This document shows, in pieces, positions 14,123-23,390 of a stretch of 64,000 nucleotides of DNA. The stretch spans positions 806,001 through 870,000 of the forward strand of contig NZ_CP060825.1 in the NCBI RefSeq assembly GCF_014489615.1, in the 5' to 3' direction. This stretch comes from Streptomyces genisteinicus (GTDB lineage: Bacteria; Actinomycetota; Actinomycetes; Streptomycetales; Streptomycetaceae). The notes beneath the pieces were generated by a model. The model worked only from the letters and a program-made list of their open reading frames with translations. It was not told the origin of the DNA and searched no databases. The translations under genes and the position numbers were made by a program. The first letter of the stretch is position 1, and each line of letters starts with the position of its first letter.

Positions 14123-16636
14123 GTGACCCTCATCGATCAGCTTCCGCCCGACGCCGACCCCGACGCCCTCTTCGAGTCCTTCTCCTCATGGGCCGAGGAG
14201 CAGGGCATCACGCTCTATCCGGCTCAGGAGGAGGCCCTGATCGAGGTGGTGTCGGGGGCGAACGTGATCCTGTCGACCCCCACGGGCTCGGGCAAGAGCC
14301 TGGTCGCGGCGGGCGCGCACTTCGCGGCGCTCGCCCGGGACGAGGTCACCTTCTACACCGCGCCGATCAAGGCGCTGGTGTCCGAGAAGTTCTTCGACCT
14401 GTGCAAGCTCTTCGGCACGGAGAACGTCGGCATGCTGACGGGCGACGCCTCGGTGAACGCGGACGCGCCGGTCATCTGCTGCACGGCCGAGGTCCTGGCG
14501 TCGATCGCGCTGCGGGACGGCCGGGACGCGGACGTCGGCCAGGTCGTGATGGACGAGTTCCACTTCTACGCGGAGCCCGACCGCGGCTGGGCCTGGCAGA
14601 TCCCGCTGCTGGAGCTGCCGCAGGCGCAGTTCGTGCTGATGTCGGCGACGCTCGGCGACGTGTCGATGTTCGAGAAGGACCTGACGCGGCGGACGGGGCG
14701 CGAGACGACGGTGGTCCGCTCGGCGACCCGCCCGGTGCCGCTGTCGTACGAGTACGTGACGACGCCGATCACCGAGACGCTGACGGAGCTGCTGGAGACG
14801 AAGCAGGCGCCCGTCTACATCGTGCACTTCACCCAGGCCCAGGCGGTCGAGCGGGCGCAGTCGCTGATGAGCATCAACATGTGCACCCGCGAGGAGAAGG
14901 ACCGGATCGCCGACCTGATCGGCAACTTCCGCTTCACCACCGCATTCGGGCGCAATCTCTCCCGCTACGTCCGGCACGGCATCGGTGTGCACCACGCCGG
15001 CATGCTGCCGAAGTACCGGCGGCTGGTGGAGAAGCTGGCGCAGGCCGGGCTGCTCAAGGTGATCTGCGGCACCGACACCCTCGGTGTCGGTGTCAACGTG
15101 CCCATCCGGACGGTGCTGTTCACCGCGCTGACCAAGTACGACGGCAACCGGGTGCGGGTGCTGCGGTCGCGGGAGTTCCACCAGATCGCGGGCCGGGCGG
15201 GCCGGGCCGGCTTCGACACCGCGGGCTTCGTGGTCGCGCAGGCGCCCGAGCACGTCATCGAGAACGAGAAGGCGCTGGCGAAGGCCGGCGACGACCCGAA
15301 GAAGAAGCGGAAGGTGGTCCGCAAGAAGGCGCCGGAGGGGTTCGTCGCCTGGTCGCAGAACTCGTTCGAGAAGCTGATCGCCTCCGACCCCGAGCCGCTG
15401 ACCTCGCGGTTCAAGGTCACCCACGCCATGCTGCTGTCGGTGATCGCCCGGCCGGGCAACGCCTTCGACGCCATGCGCCGGCTGCTGGAGGACAACCACG
15501 AGCCGCGCAGGCAGCAGCTGCGGCACATCCGGCGGGCCATCGCGATCTACCGCTCCCTGCTGGACGGCGGGATCGTGGAGCGGCTGGACACCCCGGACGC
15601 GCAGGGCCGGATCGTGCGGCTGACGGTCGACTTCCAGCAGGACTTCGCGCTCAACCAGGCGCTGTCGACGTTCGCCCTGGCCGCCTTCGACCTGCTGGAC
15701 CCCGAGTCCCCGTCGTACGCGCTGGACATGGTCTCGGTCGTCGAGTCGACGCTGGACGACCCGCGTCAGATCCTCGCCGCTCAGCAGAACAAGGCCCGGG
15801 GCGAGGCGGTCGGCGCGATGAAGGCCGACGGCGTCGAGTACGAGGAGCGGATGGAGCGGCTCCAGGAGATCTCGTACCCGAAGCCGCTGGAAGAGCTGCT
15901 GTGGCACGCGTACAACCTCTACCGGAAGTCGCACCCGTGGGTCGGCGACCACCCGGTGTCGCCGAAGTCGGTCATCCGGGACATGTACGAACGGGCGCTG
16001 TCCTTCACGGAGTTCACGTCCTTCTACGAGCTGGCCCGCACCGAGGGCATCGTGCTGCGCTATCTGGCGGGCGCGTACAAGGCGCTGGACCACACCGTCC
16101 CGGACGATCTGAAGTCGGAGGACCTCCAGGACCTCATCGCGTGGCTGGGCGAGATGGTGCGCCAGGTGGACTCCAGCCTGCTGGACGAGTGGGAGCAGCT
16201 GGCCAACCCCGAGGTGGAGACGGCGGAGCAGGCGCAGGAGAAGGCCGACCAGGTGAAGCCGGTGACGGCCAACGCCCGTGCCTTCCGGGTGCTGGTGCGC
16301 AACGCGATGTTCCGCCGGGTGGAGCTGGCGGCGCTCGACCAGGTCGGCGCGCTCGGCGAGCTGGACGCCGCGTCCGGCTGGGACGCGGACGCCTGGGGCG
16401 AGGCCATGGACGCGTACTGGGACGAGTACGAGGACCTCGGCACCGGCCCGGACGCCCGCGGCCCGAAGCTGCTGGCCATCGAGGAGGACCCGGCGCACGG
16501 CCTGTGGCGGGTGCGCCAGACGTTCGCCGACCCGGAGGGCGACCACGACTGGGGCATCAGCGCGGAGGTCGACCTGGCCGCCTCCGACGAGGAGGGCCGG
16601 GCGGTCGTGCGCGTCACGTCGGTGGGCCAGCTCTGA
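14123..16636 (+). CDS. DEAD/H-box RNA helicase with C-terminal DUF3516-type region, 837 aa
   Basis: ATP-dependent nucleic-acid helicase of the superfamily 2 Ski2-like group. Walker A TPTGSGKS, motif Ia TAPIKAL, DEFH box (VVMDEFHFY), motif III SATLGD, and motifs V/VI GTDTLGVGVN and QIAGRAGRAGF are all present. The remaining 400 or so residues after a Lys-rich linker (DPKKKRKVVRKKAPEG) match, as I recall it, the actinobacterial DUF3516 helicases, about 840 aa. The start is a GTG at 14123 after GGAAGGCAGG; the longer ATT/GTG frames upstream are not protein-like. Likely role is RNA turnover or ribosome-related remodelling. The gene is divergent from the YdjM-like gene, and tesB follows in the same direction after 76 bp. 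Confidence 0.93.
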   Translation: MTLIDQLPPDADPDALFESFSSWAEEQGITLYPAQEEALIEVVSGANVILSTPTGSGKSLVAAGAHFAALARDEVTFYTAPIKALVSEKFFDLCKLFGTENVGMLTGDASVNADAPVICCTAEVLASIALRDGRDADVGQVVMDEFHFYAEPDRGWAWQIPLLELPQAQFVLMSATLGDVSMFEKDLTRRTGRETTVVRSATRPVPLSYEYVTTPITETLTELLETKQAPVYIVHFTQAQAVERAQSLMSINMCTREEKDRIADLIGNFRFTTAFGRNLSRYVRHGIGVHHAGMLPKYRRLVEKLAQAGLLKVICGTDTLGVGVNVPIRTVLFTALTKYDGNRVRVLRSREFHQIAGRAGRAGFDTAGFVVAQAPEHVIENEKALAKAGDDPKKKRKVVRKKAPEGFVAWSQNSFEKLIASDPEPLTSRFKVTHAMLLSVIARPGNAFDAMRRLLEDNHEPRRQQLRHIRRAIAIYRSLLDGGIVERLDTPDAQGRIVRLTVDFQQDFALNQALSTFALAAFDLLDPESPSYALDMVSVVESTLDDPRQILAAQQNKARGEAVGAMKADGVEYEERMERLQEISYPKPLEELLWHAYNLYRKSHPWVGDHPVSPKSVIRDMYERALSFTEFTSFYELARTEGIVLRYLAGAYKALDHTVPDDLKSEDLQDLIAWLGEMVRQVDSSLLDEWEQLANPEVETAEQAQEKADQVKPVTANARAFRVLVRNAMFRRVELAALDQVGALGELDAASGWDADAWGEAMDAYWDEYEDLGTGPDARGPKLLAIEEDPAHGLWRVRQTFADPEGDHDWGISAEVDLAASDEEGRAVVRVTSVGQL

Positions 16637-16712
16637 CCGGCCGCCCGCCCGTGTCCGGTGCGACCGCCCTTCAGCAGGGACGCGACCGTCCTTCAGCAGT
16701 GAGAGGACTGCC

Positions 16713-17582
16713 ATGACGAATCCGGCCGAACGGCTGGTGGATCTGCTCGACCTGGAGCAGATCGAGGTGAACATCTTCCGGGGCCACAGTCCCGACGAAT
16801 CGCTCCAGCGCGTCTTCGGCGGGCAGGTCGCGGGACAGGCCCTGGTCGCGGCCGGGCGGACCACGGACGGCGGGCGGCCGGTGCACTCGCTGCACGCGTA
16901 CTTCCTGCGCCCGGGGATTCCCGGGGTGCCGATCGTGTACCAGGTCGAGCGGGTGCGCGACGGACGGTCGTTCACGACCCGGCGGGTCACCGCCGTGCAG
17001 GCCGGGCGCACGATCTTCAACCTGACCGCGTCCTTCCACCTCCCCGAGCCGGAGAGCATCGAGCACCAGCTCCCGCCGCGGTTGGACTTCCCCGGTCCGG
17101 ACGGGCTGCCGCCGGTGGCGCAGGAGATCAAGGAGCACCTGGGCGCGCTTCCGGAGTCGCTGGACCGGATGGCGCGGCGGATGGCGTTCGACATCCGCTA
17201 CGTGGACCGGCTGCGGTGGACGCGCAAGGAGGTCGAGGACGCGGAGCCGCGCAGTGCGGTGTGGATGCGTGCCGTGGCCCCGCTCGGCGACGACCCGCTG
17301 GTGCACACCTGCGCGCTGACCTACGCGAGCGACATGACCCTGCTGGACGCGGTGCGCATCCCGGTGGAGCCGCTGTGGGGTCCGCGCGGTTTCGACATGG
17401 CGTCGCTGGACCACGCGATGTGGTTCCACCGGCCGTTCCGGGCCGACGAGTGGTTCCTGTACGACCAGGAGTCGCCGATCGCGACCGGCGGGCGGGGCCT
17501 GGCCCGGGGCCGCATCTACGACCGGGAGGGCAGGCTGCTGGTGTCGGTGGTCCAGGAGGGACTGTTCCGCAGGCTTCCCTGA
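16713..17582 (+). CDS. tesB: Acyl-CoA thioesterase II (TesB), 289 aa
   Basis: Hydrolyses acyl-CoA to fatty acid and CoA in the cytosol. It is a double hot-dog protein of family length. The first repeat has RVFGGQVAGQALVAAGRT and HSLHAYFLRPG; the second has MASLDHAMWFHRPF containing the catalytic-triad Asp region, and the end is SVVQEGLFRR with the conserved Gln. The ATG at 16713 follows GAGAGGACTGCC. Just upstream CCTTCAGCAG is duplicated (about 16668 and 16690), without obvious meaning. It is flanked by the helicase and glutathione peroxidase genes in the same orientation but each with its own gap, so operon membership is unclear. Confidence 0.93.
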   Translation: MTNPAERLVDLLDLEQIEVNIFRGHSPDESLQRVFGGQVAGQALVAAGRTTDGGRPVHSLHAYFLRPGIPGVPIVYQVERVRDGRSFTTRRVTAVQAGRTIFNLTASFHLPEPESIEHQLPPRLDFPGPDGLPPVAQEIKEHLGALPESLDRMARRMAFDIRYVDRLRWTRKEVEDAEPRSAVWMRAVAPLGDDPLVHTCALTYASDMTLLDAVRIPVEPLWGPRGFDMASLDHAMWFHRPFRADEWFLYDQESPIATGGRGLARGRIYDREGRLLVSVVQEGLFRRLP

Positions 17583-17630
17583 CGGCCGCCGCACCCGGAG
17601 CCCCGGCGCTCTCCGCACACCCGCGAAAAA

Positions 17631-17700
17631 CGATCACACCGCACGACGATCACCCAGCCGGACGGTCATCCCATTCGACGATCATCCGGCACGACGACCG
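17631..17700 (+). repeat. Degenerate CGACGATCA repeats before the peroxidase gene
   Basis: CGATCA, CGACGATCA, GACGGTCATC, CGACGATCATC and CGACGACCG occur in a row over 70 bp directly upstream of the glutathione peroxidase ribosome site. They may be regulator half-sites or simple repeat drift. Confidence 0.45.
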
Positions 17701-17711
17701 AGGAGTTCCGC

Positions 17712-18197
17712 ATGTCCCTGTTCGACATCCCCCTGCGCACGCTGGACGGCACGCCCACGACGCTCGCCGAGCACCGGGGCAAGGCGGTCCTGGTGGTCAA
17801 CGTGGCCTCCCGCTGCGGTCTGACGCCGCAGTACGAGGGCCTGGAGCGGCTCCAGAAGACCTACGGCGACAAGGGGTTCACCGTGGTCGGCGTGCCCTGC
17901 AACCAGTTCATGGGCCAGGAGCCCGGCACCTCGGAGGAGATCGCGGAGTTCTGCTCGGCGACGTACGGGGTGACGTTCCCGCTGCTGGAGAAGACCGACG
18001 TGAACGGCGCGGACCGGCACCCGCTGTACGCGGAGCTGACGCGGACGGCGGACGCCGGAGGCGAGGCTGGTGACGTGCAGTGGAACTTCGAGAAGTTCCT
18101 GATCTCGCCGCAGGGCGAGGTGACGCGGTTCCGTCCGCGCACCGAGCCGGAGGCCCCGGAGGTCGTCTCCGCGGTCGAGGCGCTGCTGGCCGCCTGA
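17712..18197 (+). CDS. Glutathione peroxidase family (thiol peroxidase), 161 aa
   Basis: Reduces peroxides with a peroxidatic Cys. Motifs are NVASRCGLTPQY with the active Cys at residue 36, VPCNQFMGQEP with the conserved Gln (and a second Cys that may resolve), and WNFEKFLI with the Trp-Asn pair. Cysteine replaces selenocysteine as in other bacterial members; because streptomycetes use mycothiol and thioredoxin and not glutathione, the physiological donor is probably thioredoxin. The ATG at 17712 follows GAGG. A 52-bp palindrome separates it from the convergent acyl-CoA dehydrogenase gene. Confidence 0.95.
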   Translation: MSLFDIPLRTLDGTPTTLAEHRGKAVLVVNVASRCGLTPQYEGLERLQKTYGDKGFTVVGVPCNQFMGQEPGTSEEIAEFCSATYGVTFPLLEKTDVNGADRHPLYAELTRTADAGGEAGDVQWNFEKFLISPQGEVTRFRPRTEPEAPEVVSAVEALLAA

Positions 18198-18202
18198 GCG
18201 CA

Positions 18203-18254
18203 CGCACGCACCGGGCGCCGGACCCCCCGGGGGGTCCGGCGCCCGGTGCGTGCG
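18203..18254. terminator. Perfect 52-bp palindrome, bidirectional terminator
   Basis: Every base from 18203 to 18254 pairs around the centre CCCCCC|GGGGGG (18223-18234), a 26-bp stem with no mismatch. It lies five bases after the peroxidase stop and upstream of a GGTGCGTGCGG microrepeat (18245-18290), between two convergent genes. Confidence 0.9.
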
Positions 18255-18295
18255 GTGGGCGGTGCGTGCGGCGCCCGGTGCGTGCGGTGCGCGGG

Positions 18296-19522
18296 TCAGC
18301 GGATGGGCATGCCCGCCAGGGTGCGGGCGATGACCAGGCGCTGGATCTCGCTCGTGCCCTCGAAGATCGTGTAGATCGCCGCGTCGCGGTGCATCCGCTC
18401 GACCGGGTACTCCCGGGTGTAGCCGTTGCCGCCGAGGATCTGGATGGCCTGCGCGGTGACCTTCTTGGCCGTCTCGCTGGCGAAGAGCTTGGACATGGAG
18501 CCCTCGGCCGAGGTGAACGGCTTGCCGGCGGTGGCCATCCAGGAGGCGCGCCAGACCAGCAGCCGGGCCGCGTCGATCTGGGTGCGCATGTCGGCGAGCT
18601 GGAAGGCGACGCCCTGGTTGTCGATGATCGGGCGGCCGAACTGCTCGCGGGTCTTCGCGTACTCCAGGGCCTCCTCGTAGGCGGCGCGGGCCGTGCCGAC
18701 GGCCATGGCGCCGACGGCGGGGCGGGAGGCCTCGAAGGTGGCCATGGCGGCGTTCTTGACCCGCTCGCCGCCGGACCTGGCGCGCTCCCGGGCGCGGGCG
18801 AGGCGCTCGTCGAGCTTCTCCTTGCCGCCGAGGAGGCAGTGGCCGGGCACCCGGACGTTCTCCAGGACGACCTCTGCGGTGTGCGAGGCGCGGATGCCGT
18901 GCTTCTTGAACTTCTGCCCCTGGGAGAGTCCGGGGGTGGCGGGCGGCACGATGAAGGAGGCGTGCCCCTTCGAGCCGAGCTCCGGGTCGACGCAGGCGAC
19001 GACGACGTGGACGTTGGCGATGCCGCCGTTGGTCGCCCAGGTCTTGGTGCCGTTGATCACCCACTCGTCCTTCGCCTCGTCGTAGACCGCGCGGGTGCGC
19101 ATGGCCGCGACGTCGCTGCCCGCGTCGGGCTCGGAGGAGCAGAAGGCGGCGACCTTGACGTCGTCGGCGTCGCCGTACATCTGCGGGATCCAGGTGCCGA
19201 CCTGCTCGTCGGTGCCGTTGGCGATGACGCCGACGGCCGCGAGGCCGGTGCCGACGATCGACAGGCCGATGCCGGCGTCGCCCCAGAAGAGCTCCTCCAT
19301 CACCATCGGGATGCCGAGTCCGGTGGGGTCGAAGAACTGCTGGGCGTAGAAGTCCAGCGAGTAGATGCCGAGCTTCGCCGCCTCCTGGATCACCGGCCAG
19401 GGCGTCTCCTCGCGCTCGTCCCACTCGGCGGCGGCGGGGCGCATGACGTCCTTGGCGAAGCCGTTCAGCCAATCGCGGACCTGCTTCTGGTCCTCGTTGA
19501 GATCGAGCGTGAACTCGGCCAT
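18296..19522 (-). CDS. Acyl-CoA dehydrogenase, 408 aa
   Basis: FAD enzyme of fatty-acid or branched-chain acyl-CoA oxidation. It has the three-part fold: helical N-terminal domain, middle beta domain with [11 protein letters not shown] and [12 protein letters not shown] (FAD and substrate contacts), and a C-terminal helical domain with [23 protein letters not shown] and the catalytic loop [11 protein letters not shown], Glu388 being the expected base. An insertion of about 20 charged residues ([17 protein letters not shown]) precedes the C-terminal domain. The ATG at 19522 has GGAGGGGAC before it. It is divergent from a TetR regulator, and the shared 162 bp contain several TTAC half-sites, so the pair is probably a self-contained lipid-responsive unit. 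Confidence 0.95.
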   Translation of the reverse strand: MAEFTLDLNEDQKQVRDWLNGFAKDVMRPAAAEWDEREETPWPVIQEAAKLGIYSLDFYAQQFFDPTGLGIPMVMEELFWGDAGIGLSIVGTGLAAVGVIANGTDEQVGTWIPQMYGDADDVKVAAFCSSEPDAGSDVAAMRTRAVYDEAKDEWVINGTKTWATNGGIANVHVVVACVDPELGSKGHASFIVPPATPGLSQGQKFKKHGIRASHTAEVVLENVRVPGHCLLGGKEKLDERLARARERARSGGERVKNAAMATFEASRPAVGAMAVGTARAAYEEALEYAKTREQFGRPIIDNQGVAFQLADMRTQIDAARLLVWRASWMATAGKPFTSAEGSMSKLFASETAKKVTAQAIQILGGNGYTREYPVERMHRDAAIYTIFEGTSEIQRLVIARTLAGMPIR

Positions 19523-19554
19523 GTCCCCTCCAGCACTATGGCGCCGACCAGCGC

Positions 19555-19645
19555 GTTACTTGCGGTAACGAGGAGTCTGTTACCGATGAGTAGCACCTGT
19601 CAACCGAGGCGGCCGGACGACCGGTCGCCGCAGGTGGGTGTTACC
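19555..19645. promoter_or_regulatory. TetR operator candidates (GTTACC/GGTAAC half-sites)
   Basis: GTTAC-ttgcg-GTAAC (19555-19569) and GGTAAC-N9-GTTACC (19564-19584) share a half-site, and a further GTTACC lies at 19640-19645 in the same context (GTTACcTTGCG). They lie between the divergent acyl-CoA dehydrogenase and TetR genes. Confidence 0.55.
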
Positions 19646-19684
19646 TTGCGCGTCACGCATTCGCAAGGGCGGGGAGAGACGGAC

Positions 19685-20323
19685 ATGGAGACCACGCAGC
19701 AGCAGCGGTCGGCGGACGACCGGCGCCGGGAGCTGCTCGAAGCTGCGGACCGGGTCGTGCTCCGCGACGGACCGCAGGCGTCCATGAACGCGATCGCCGC
19801 CGAGGCGGGCATCACCAAGCCGATCCTCTACCGCCACTTCGGCGACAAGGGCGGACTGTACCGCGCGCTCGCCAAGCGCCACACCGACGCGCTGCTGCGG
19901 GCCCTGAAGGTGGCCGTCGACGCCCCGGCCGACCGCCGCGAACGGGTCGCCGGCACGCTCGACACCTACCTCGCGGCGATCGAGGCCAGGCCGCAGGTCT
20001 ACCGCTTCCTGATGCACCCGGCCGAGGGCCCCCCGAACGCCTCGGAGCAGGGCTTCGACGTCGGCCTCCACTCCGCTCCCCTGCTGCGCCGCCTGGGCGA
20101 GGAGCTCGGCAAGGTCATCGCCGACCGCGTGGACCTCGGCCCCTCCGGCGACATGGTGGCCCGGATGTGGGGCCACGGGATCGTCGGCATGATGCACGCG
20201 GCGGGCGACTGGTGGCTCGGCGAACGCCCCTGCCCGAGGGCCGAGCTGGTGGAGAACCTGACCGATCTGCTCTGCGGGCGCCTCTTCGACGCGCCCGACC
20301 GGCTGGGCGGCCCCGGCTTCTGA
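19685..20323 (+). CDS. TetR family transcriptional regulator, 212 aa
   Basis: N-terminal helix-turn-helix (DDRRRELLEAADRVVLRDGP, then MNAIAAEAGITKPILYRHFG, residues about 15-60), followed by an all-helical ligand domain containing WGHGIVGMMHAAGDWWLGE, which resembles TetR regulators of fatty-acid metabolism. The ATG at 19685 follows GGGGAGAGAC. The neighbouring divergent acyl-CoA dehydrogenase and the repeated TTAC sites between them suggest repression relieved by an acyl-CoA or fatty acid; the ligand is inferred. Confidence 0.9.
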   Translation: METTQQQRSADDRRRELLEAADRVVLRDGPQASMNAIAAEAGITKPILYRHFGDKGGLYRALAKRHTDALLRALKVAVDAPADRRERVAGTLDTYLAAIEARPQVYRFLMHPAEGPPNASEQGFDVGLHSAPLLRRLGEELGKVIADRVDLGPSGDMVARMWGHGIVGMMHAAGDWWLGERPCPRAELVENLTDLLCGRLFDAPDRLGGPGF

Positions 20324-20424
20324 CCCTCCGGCACACCCCTGGGCCCGCCGACACGCCACGGCCCCGCGACGCGCACCGTCTCCCGGTCCACGCCCGCCCC
20401 GCCGGGCAGCGCCCGACCCGCCGG

Positions 20425-20994
20425 TCAGCGCTCCCGGAGCCGTTCCACCCGCTCGGCCGTGGACCAGGACGCCTTGCGTGCCGCGCGGGCCAGACGCGAA
20501 CGGCGCCACGGGGAGAGCCGGTCCGCGTACACCAGCCCGTCCAGATGGTCGCACTCGTGCTGGAGGCAGCGGGCGAAGAACCCGGTGCCCTCGATCCTGA
20601 CGGGACTGCCGTCGCCGCGGACGCCCTCCACCACCGCGCGGTCGTACCGGTCGGTGGGCGCCTGGAGACCCGGGAGGGAGAGGCAGCCCTCGGTGCCGCG
20701 CACCACGACCCCGTCGGCCTCGACGAGGCGCGGGTTGACGACGTGGCCGACGTGGCGGACCTCCTCGTCGTCCGGGCAGTCGTACACGAACACCCGCAGC
20801 CCCACGCCCACCTGGTTCGCCGCGAGCCCGACCCCCTGGGCCGCGTACATCGTGGCGAACATGTCCTCCACGAGGCGCGACAGCTCCGCGCCGAACTCGG
20901 TGACGGGCCCGCAGGGGGCGTGCAGCACGGGATCGGCGAGCAGGCTCATGGGCCTGACCAGTCCGGAACTGCCGGGGATCGGCCGGTTTCGCAT
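20425..20994 (-). CDS. def: Peptide deformylase, 189 aa
   Basis: Removes the formyl group from nascent proteins; a metal (Fe/Zn) enzyme. The three signature motifs are present: GVGLAANQVG (54-63), EGCLSLPG with ligand Cys104, and QHECDHLDG with ligands His146 and His150 and catalytic Glu147. The ATG at 20994 has no ribosome site and lies close to a TAGGCT box on the minus strand, so it could be leaderless. An in-frame ATG at 20949 (MSLLADPVL) is an alternative that keeps the whole fold. It is divergent from murT. Streptomycetes have several deformylases, so this may not be the only copy. Confidence 0.94.
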   Translation of the reverse strand: MRNRPIPGSSGLVRPMSLLADPVLHAPCGPVTEFGAELSRLVEDMFATMYAAQGVGLAANQVGVGLRVFVYDCPDDEEVRHVGHVVNPRLVEADGVVVRGTEGCLSLPGLQAPTDRYDRAVVEGVRGDGSPVRIEGTGFFARCLQHECDHLDGLVYADRLSPWRRSRLARAARKASWSTAERVERLRER

Positions 20995-21001
20995 GGCGCA
21001 C

Positions 21002-21076
21002 AGCCTACGGTCCGGGTGACCTCCGCCTTCCGGGACGGTGCCGCGGTACGGCGGCCGGAGAAGACATCGATAGGCT
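21002..21076. promoter_or_regulatory. Divergent TAGGCT -10-like boxes for def and murT
   Basis: TAGGCT occurs on the minus strand at 21007-21002, close to the def start, and on the plus strand at 21071-21076, 34 bp before murT. Both match the usual HrdB -10 pattern, but I found no convincing -35 boxes. Confidence 0.3.
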
Positions 21077-21109
21077 GAGTGCGGACCGATGCAAGGAGGA
21101 TCAAGGACG

Positions 21110-22345
21110 ATGTCAGGCAACTCGGAGCTGACGCCGCGAGCCAAGCTGGCCGTGACGGCGGGCAAGGCCGCGGCCGCGGTGTCCCGTGCCGCCGGACGCG
21201 GCAGCGGATCGGTGATCGGCGGCCGGGTCGCGCTGAAGCTCGACCCCGACCTGCTGGGGCGGCTGGCGCAGCACCTGGACGTGGTCCTCGTGTCGGCGAC
21301 CAACGGCAAGACGACCACCACCCGGCTGATCGCCGAGGCGCTGCGCGCGGCCGGCCCGGTCGTCTCCAACGCCCTGGGCGCCAACATGCCCGCGGGCATC
21401 ACCTCGGCGCTGGCCGGCGGCTCGGAGTCCCGGTTCGGCGTCATCGAGGTCGACGAGAAGTACCTCGCCGGAGTCGCGCGCGACGTGACCCCGAAGGCCA
21501 TCGCGCTGCTCAACCTCTCCCGCGACCAGCTCGACCGCGCGGCCGAGACCCGGATGCTGGCCGAGAAGTGGCGCGAGGGGCTCGCCGGCTCGAAGGCGAC
21601 CGTCATCGCCAACGCCGACGACCCGCTGGTGGTCTGGGCCGCCTCCTCGTCGCCCAACGTCGTGTGGGTGGCCGCCGGGCAGGAGTGGAAGGACGACGCC
21701 TGGTCCTGCCCGTCCTGCGGCGGTGTGATGCAGCGCCCCGGGGACGACTGGTTCTGCGGCGAGTGCGGCTTCCGCCGCCCCGCGCCGAGCTGGGTGCTCA
21801 GCGGGGACCACGTCATCGACCCGCACGGCAGCGCCTGGCCGATCCACCTCCAGCTCCCCGGCCGCGCCAACCGGGCCAACGCCGCCACCTCGGCCGCCGT
21901 CGCCGCCTGCTTCGGCGTGCCGCCGCAGGTCGCGCTGGAGCGGATGTACCAGGTGCAGGCGGTGGCCGGCCGGTACGACGTGGTCTCGTTCCTCGGCCGC
22001 GACGTACGCCTGCTGCTCGCCAAGAACCCGGCCGGCTGGCTGGAGACCTTCTCGCTGATCGACCCGCCCCCGACGCCGGTGATCCTCTCGGTCAACGCCC
22101 GGGGCGCGGACGGCACCGACACCTCCTGGCTGTGGGACGTGGACTACACCCGTCTCGCCGGCCACCCGATCTACGTGATCGGCGACCGCAGGCTGGACCT
22201 CGCGGTCCGCCTGGAGGTCGCGGGCCTCGACTTCCGGGTGTGCGAGAGCGTCGACGAGGCCGTCCAGTCGGCGCCGGGCGGGCGGATCGAGCTCATCGCG
22301 AACTACACCGCCTTCCAGGACGTGCGCCGCCGGGTCGGCAACTGA
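21110..22345 (+). CDS. murT: Lipid II isoglutaminyl synthase subunit MurT, 411 aa
   Basis: Mur-ligase-like subunit that, with GatD, amidates the D-Glu alpha-carboxylate of lipid II to D-isoglutamine. The ATP loop is ATNGKTTTT (63-71). A family-specific zinc ribbon inserted in the middle domain has Cys200, 203, 216 and 219 (CPSC...CGEC). The DUF1727-type C-terminal domain ends in ELIANYTAFQDVRR. The start chosen is the ATG at 21110, 11 bases after AAGGAGG; the ATG at 21089 precedes that site. gatD begins 29 bp after the stop, the conserved pair order, and they are surely cotranscribed. Confidence 0.97.
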   Translation: MSGNSELTPRAKLAVTAGKAAAAVSRAAGRGSGSVIGGRVALKLDPDLLGRLAQHLDVVLVSATNGKTTTTRLIAEALRAAGPVVSNALGANMPAGITSALAGGSESRFGVIEVDEKYLAGVARDVTPKAIALLNLSRDQLDRAAETRMLAEKWREGLAGSKATVIANADDPLVVWAASSSPNVVWVAAGQEWKDDAWSCPSCGGVMQRPGDDWFCGECGFRRPAPSWVLSGDHVIDPHGSAWPIHLQLPGRANRANAATSAAVAACFGVPPQVALERMYQVQAVAGRYDVVSFLGRDVRLLLAKNPAGWLETFSLIDPPPTPVILSVNARGADGTDTSWLWDVDYTRLAGHPIYVIGDRRLDLAVRLEVAGLDFRVCESVDEAVQSAPGGRIELIANYTAFQDVRRRVGN

Positions 22346-22374
22346 GCAGCGGACGGACGAAAAGGACCATGGGA

Positions 22375-23103
22375 ATGAGTGACAGCAGCCTCCGTCTGGT
22401 GTGGGTCTACCCCGACCTGCTCAGCACCTACGGCGACCAGGGCAACGCCCTCGTCGTGGAGCGCCGCGCGCGGCAGCGCGGGCTCGACGTGATGCGGATC
22501 GACGTGCGCAGCGACCAGCCGGTGCCGACCTCCGGCGACATCTACCTGATCGGCGGCGGCGAGGACCGGCCGCAGCGGCTCGCGGCGGAGCGGCTGCGCC
22601 GCGACGGCGGGCTGAGCCGTGCGGCGTCGAACGGCGCGATCATCTTCTCGGTGTGCGCCGGGTACCAGATCCTCGGCCACGAGTTCATCAACGACCTCGG
22701 CGAGCGGGAGCCGGGCCTCGGGCTGATCGACGTGATCTCCACCCGCGGCGAGGGCGAGCGCTGCGTGGGCGACGTGCTCGCGGACATCGACCCGCAGTTC
22801 GGCCTGCCGCAGCTCACCGGCTTCGAGAACCACCAGGGCATCACCCACCTCGGCCCGACCGCGCGCCCGTTCGCGCGGACGGTGATCGGGCGGGGCAACG
22901 GGACCGGCGACGGCACCGAAGGCGCCTACAACGACACGGTGTTCGGGACGTACATGCACGGTCCCGTGATGGCCCGCAACCCGCAGATCGCGGACCTGCT
23001 GCTGAAGCTGGCCCTCGACGTGAACGCCCTGCCGCCGACCGACGACCGCTGGTACGAGGCGCTGCGCGCGGAGCGGATCGCCTCGGCGACCCAGCCGGTC
23101 TGA
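22375..23103 (+). CDS. gatD: Lipid II isoglutaminyl synthase glutamine amidotransferase subunit GatD, 242 aa
   Basis: Class I glutaminase (CobB/CobQ-like) supplying ammonia to MurT. The nucleophile is Cys94 in FSVCAGYQILG, and His195 in GTYMHGP completes the dyad. YPDLLSTYGDQGN at the N terminus is a family hallmark. I chose the ATG at 22375, eight bases after AAAGGA; the upstream ATG at 22369 would leave only two bases. The 242-aa length is normal. Two stem-loops follow, so murT-gatD ends here. Confidence 0.97.
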   Translation: MSDSSLRLVWVYPDLLSTYGDQGNALVVERRARQRGLDVMRIDVRSDQPVPTSGDIYLIGGGEDRPQRLAAERLRRDGGLSRAASNGAIIFSVCAGYQILGHEFINDLGEREPGLGLIDVISTRGEGERCVGDVLADIDPQFGLPQLTGFENHQGITHLGPTARPFARTVIGRGNGTGDGTEGAYNDTVFGTYMHGPVMARNPQIADLLLKLALDVNALPPTDDRWYEALRAERIASATQPV

Positions 23104-23140
23104 CCCGTCCGGCCCTCCCCCGGGCCGCCTCGGCACCCTC

Positions 23141-23170
23141 CTCGGACACCGCCCACGGGCGGTGTCCGAG
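23141..23170 (+). terminator. 14-bp hairpin after gatD
   Basis: CTCGGACACCGCCC (23141-23154) and GGGCGGTGTCCGAG (23157-23170) form a perfect stem. Confidence 0.75.
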
Positions 23171-23238
23171 GTGCGTCCGGGGCTTGTTCCGGAGCCCAGA
23201 CGAGAGGCCTCCCCGCTCAGCCGAGCACCCATATCCGC

Positions 23239-23270
23239 GGCCCCTCGCTCACCTGAGCGAGGGGCCGTTT
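23239..23270 (+). terminator. 13-bp hairpin with GTTT tail, upstream of pfkA
   Basis: GGCCCCTCGCTCA (23239-23251) pairs with TGAGCGAGGGGCC (23254-23266) and is followed by GTTT. It is a second terminator for murT-gatD, or an insulator or attenuator 120 bp before pfkA. Confidence 0.75.
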
Positions 23271-23390
23271 CGCCGGTCCCACCAGGCGGACGCCGGTTTA
23301 GGAACGGGCCCCGAGCGCCGGTAGGGTGACAGGGATCCAACCGGACGACGTGGTCCGGGAGTCGGCCCACGTAGTAAAGGTTTCCGGGCT

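Noticed and set aside
14186..17194. Minus-strand open frame of 1002 codons opposite helicase and tesB
   Set aside because: It spans two unrelated plus-strand genes and has no recognisable domain; long antisense frames are normal at this GC content.
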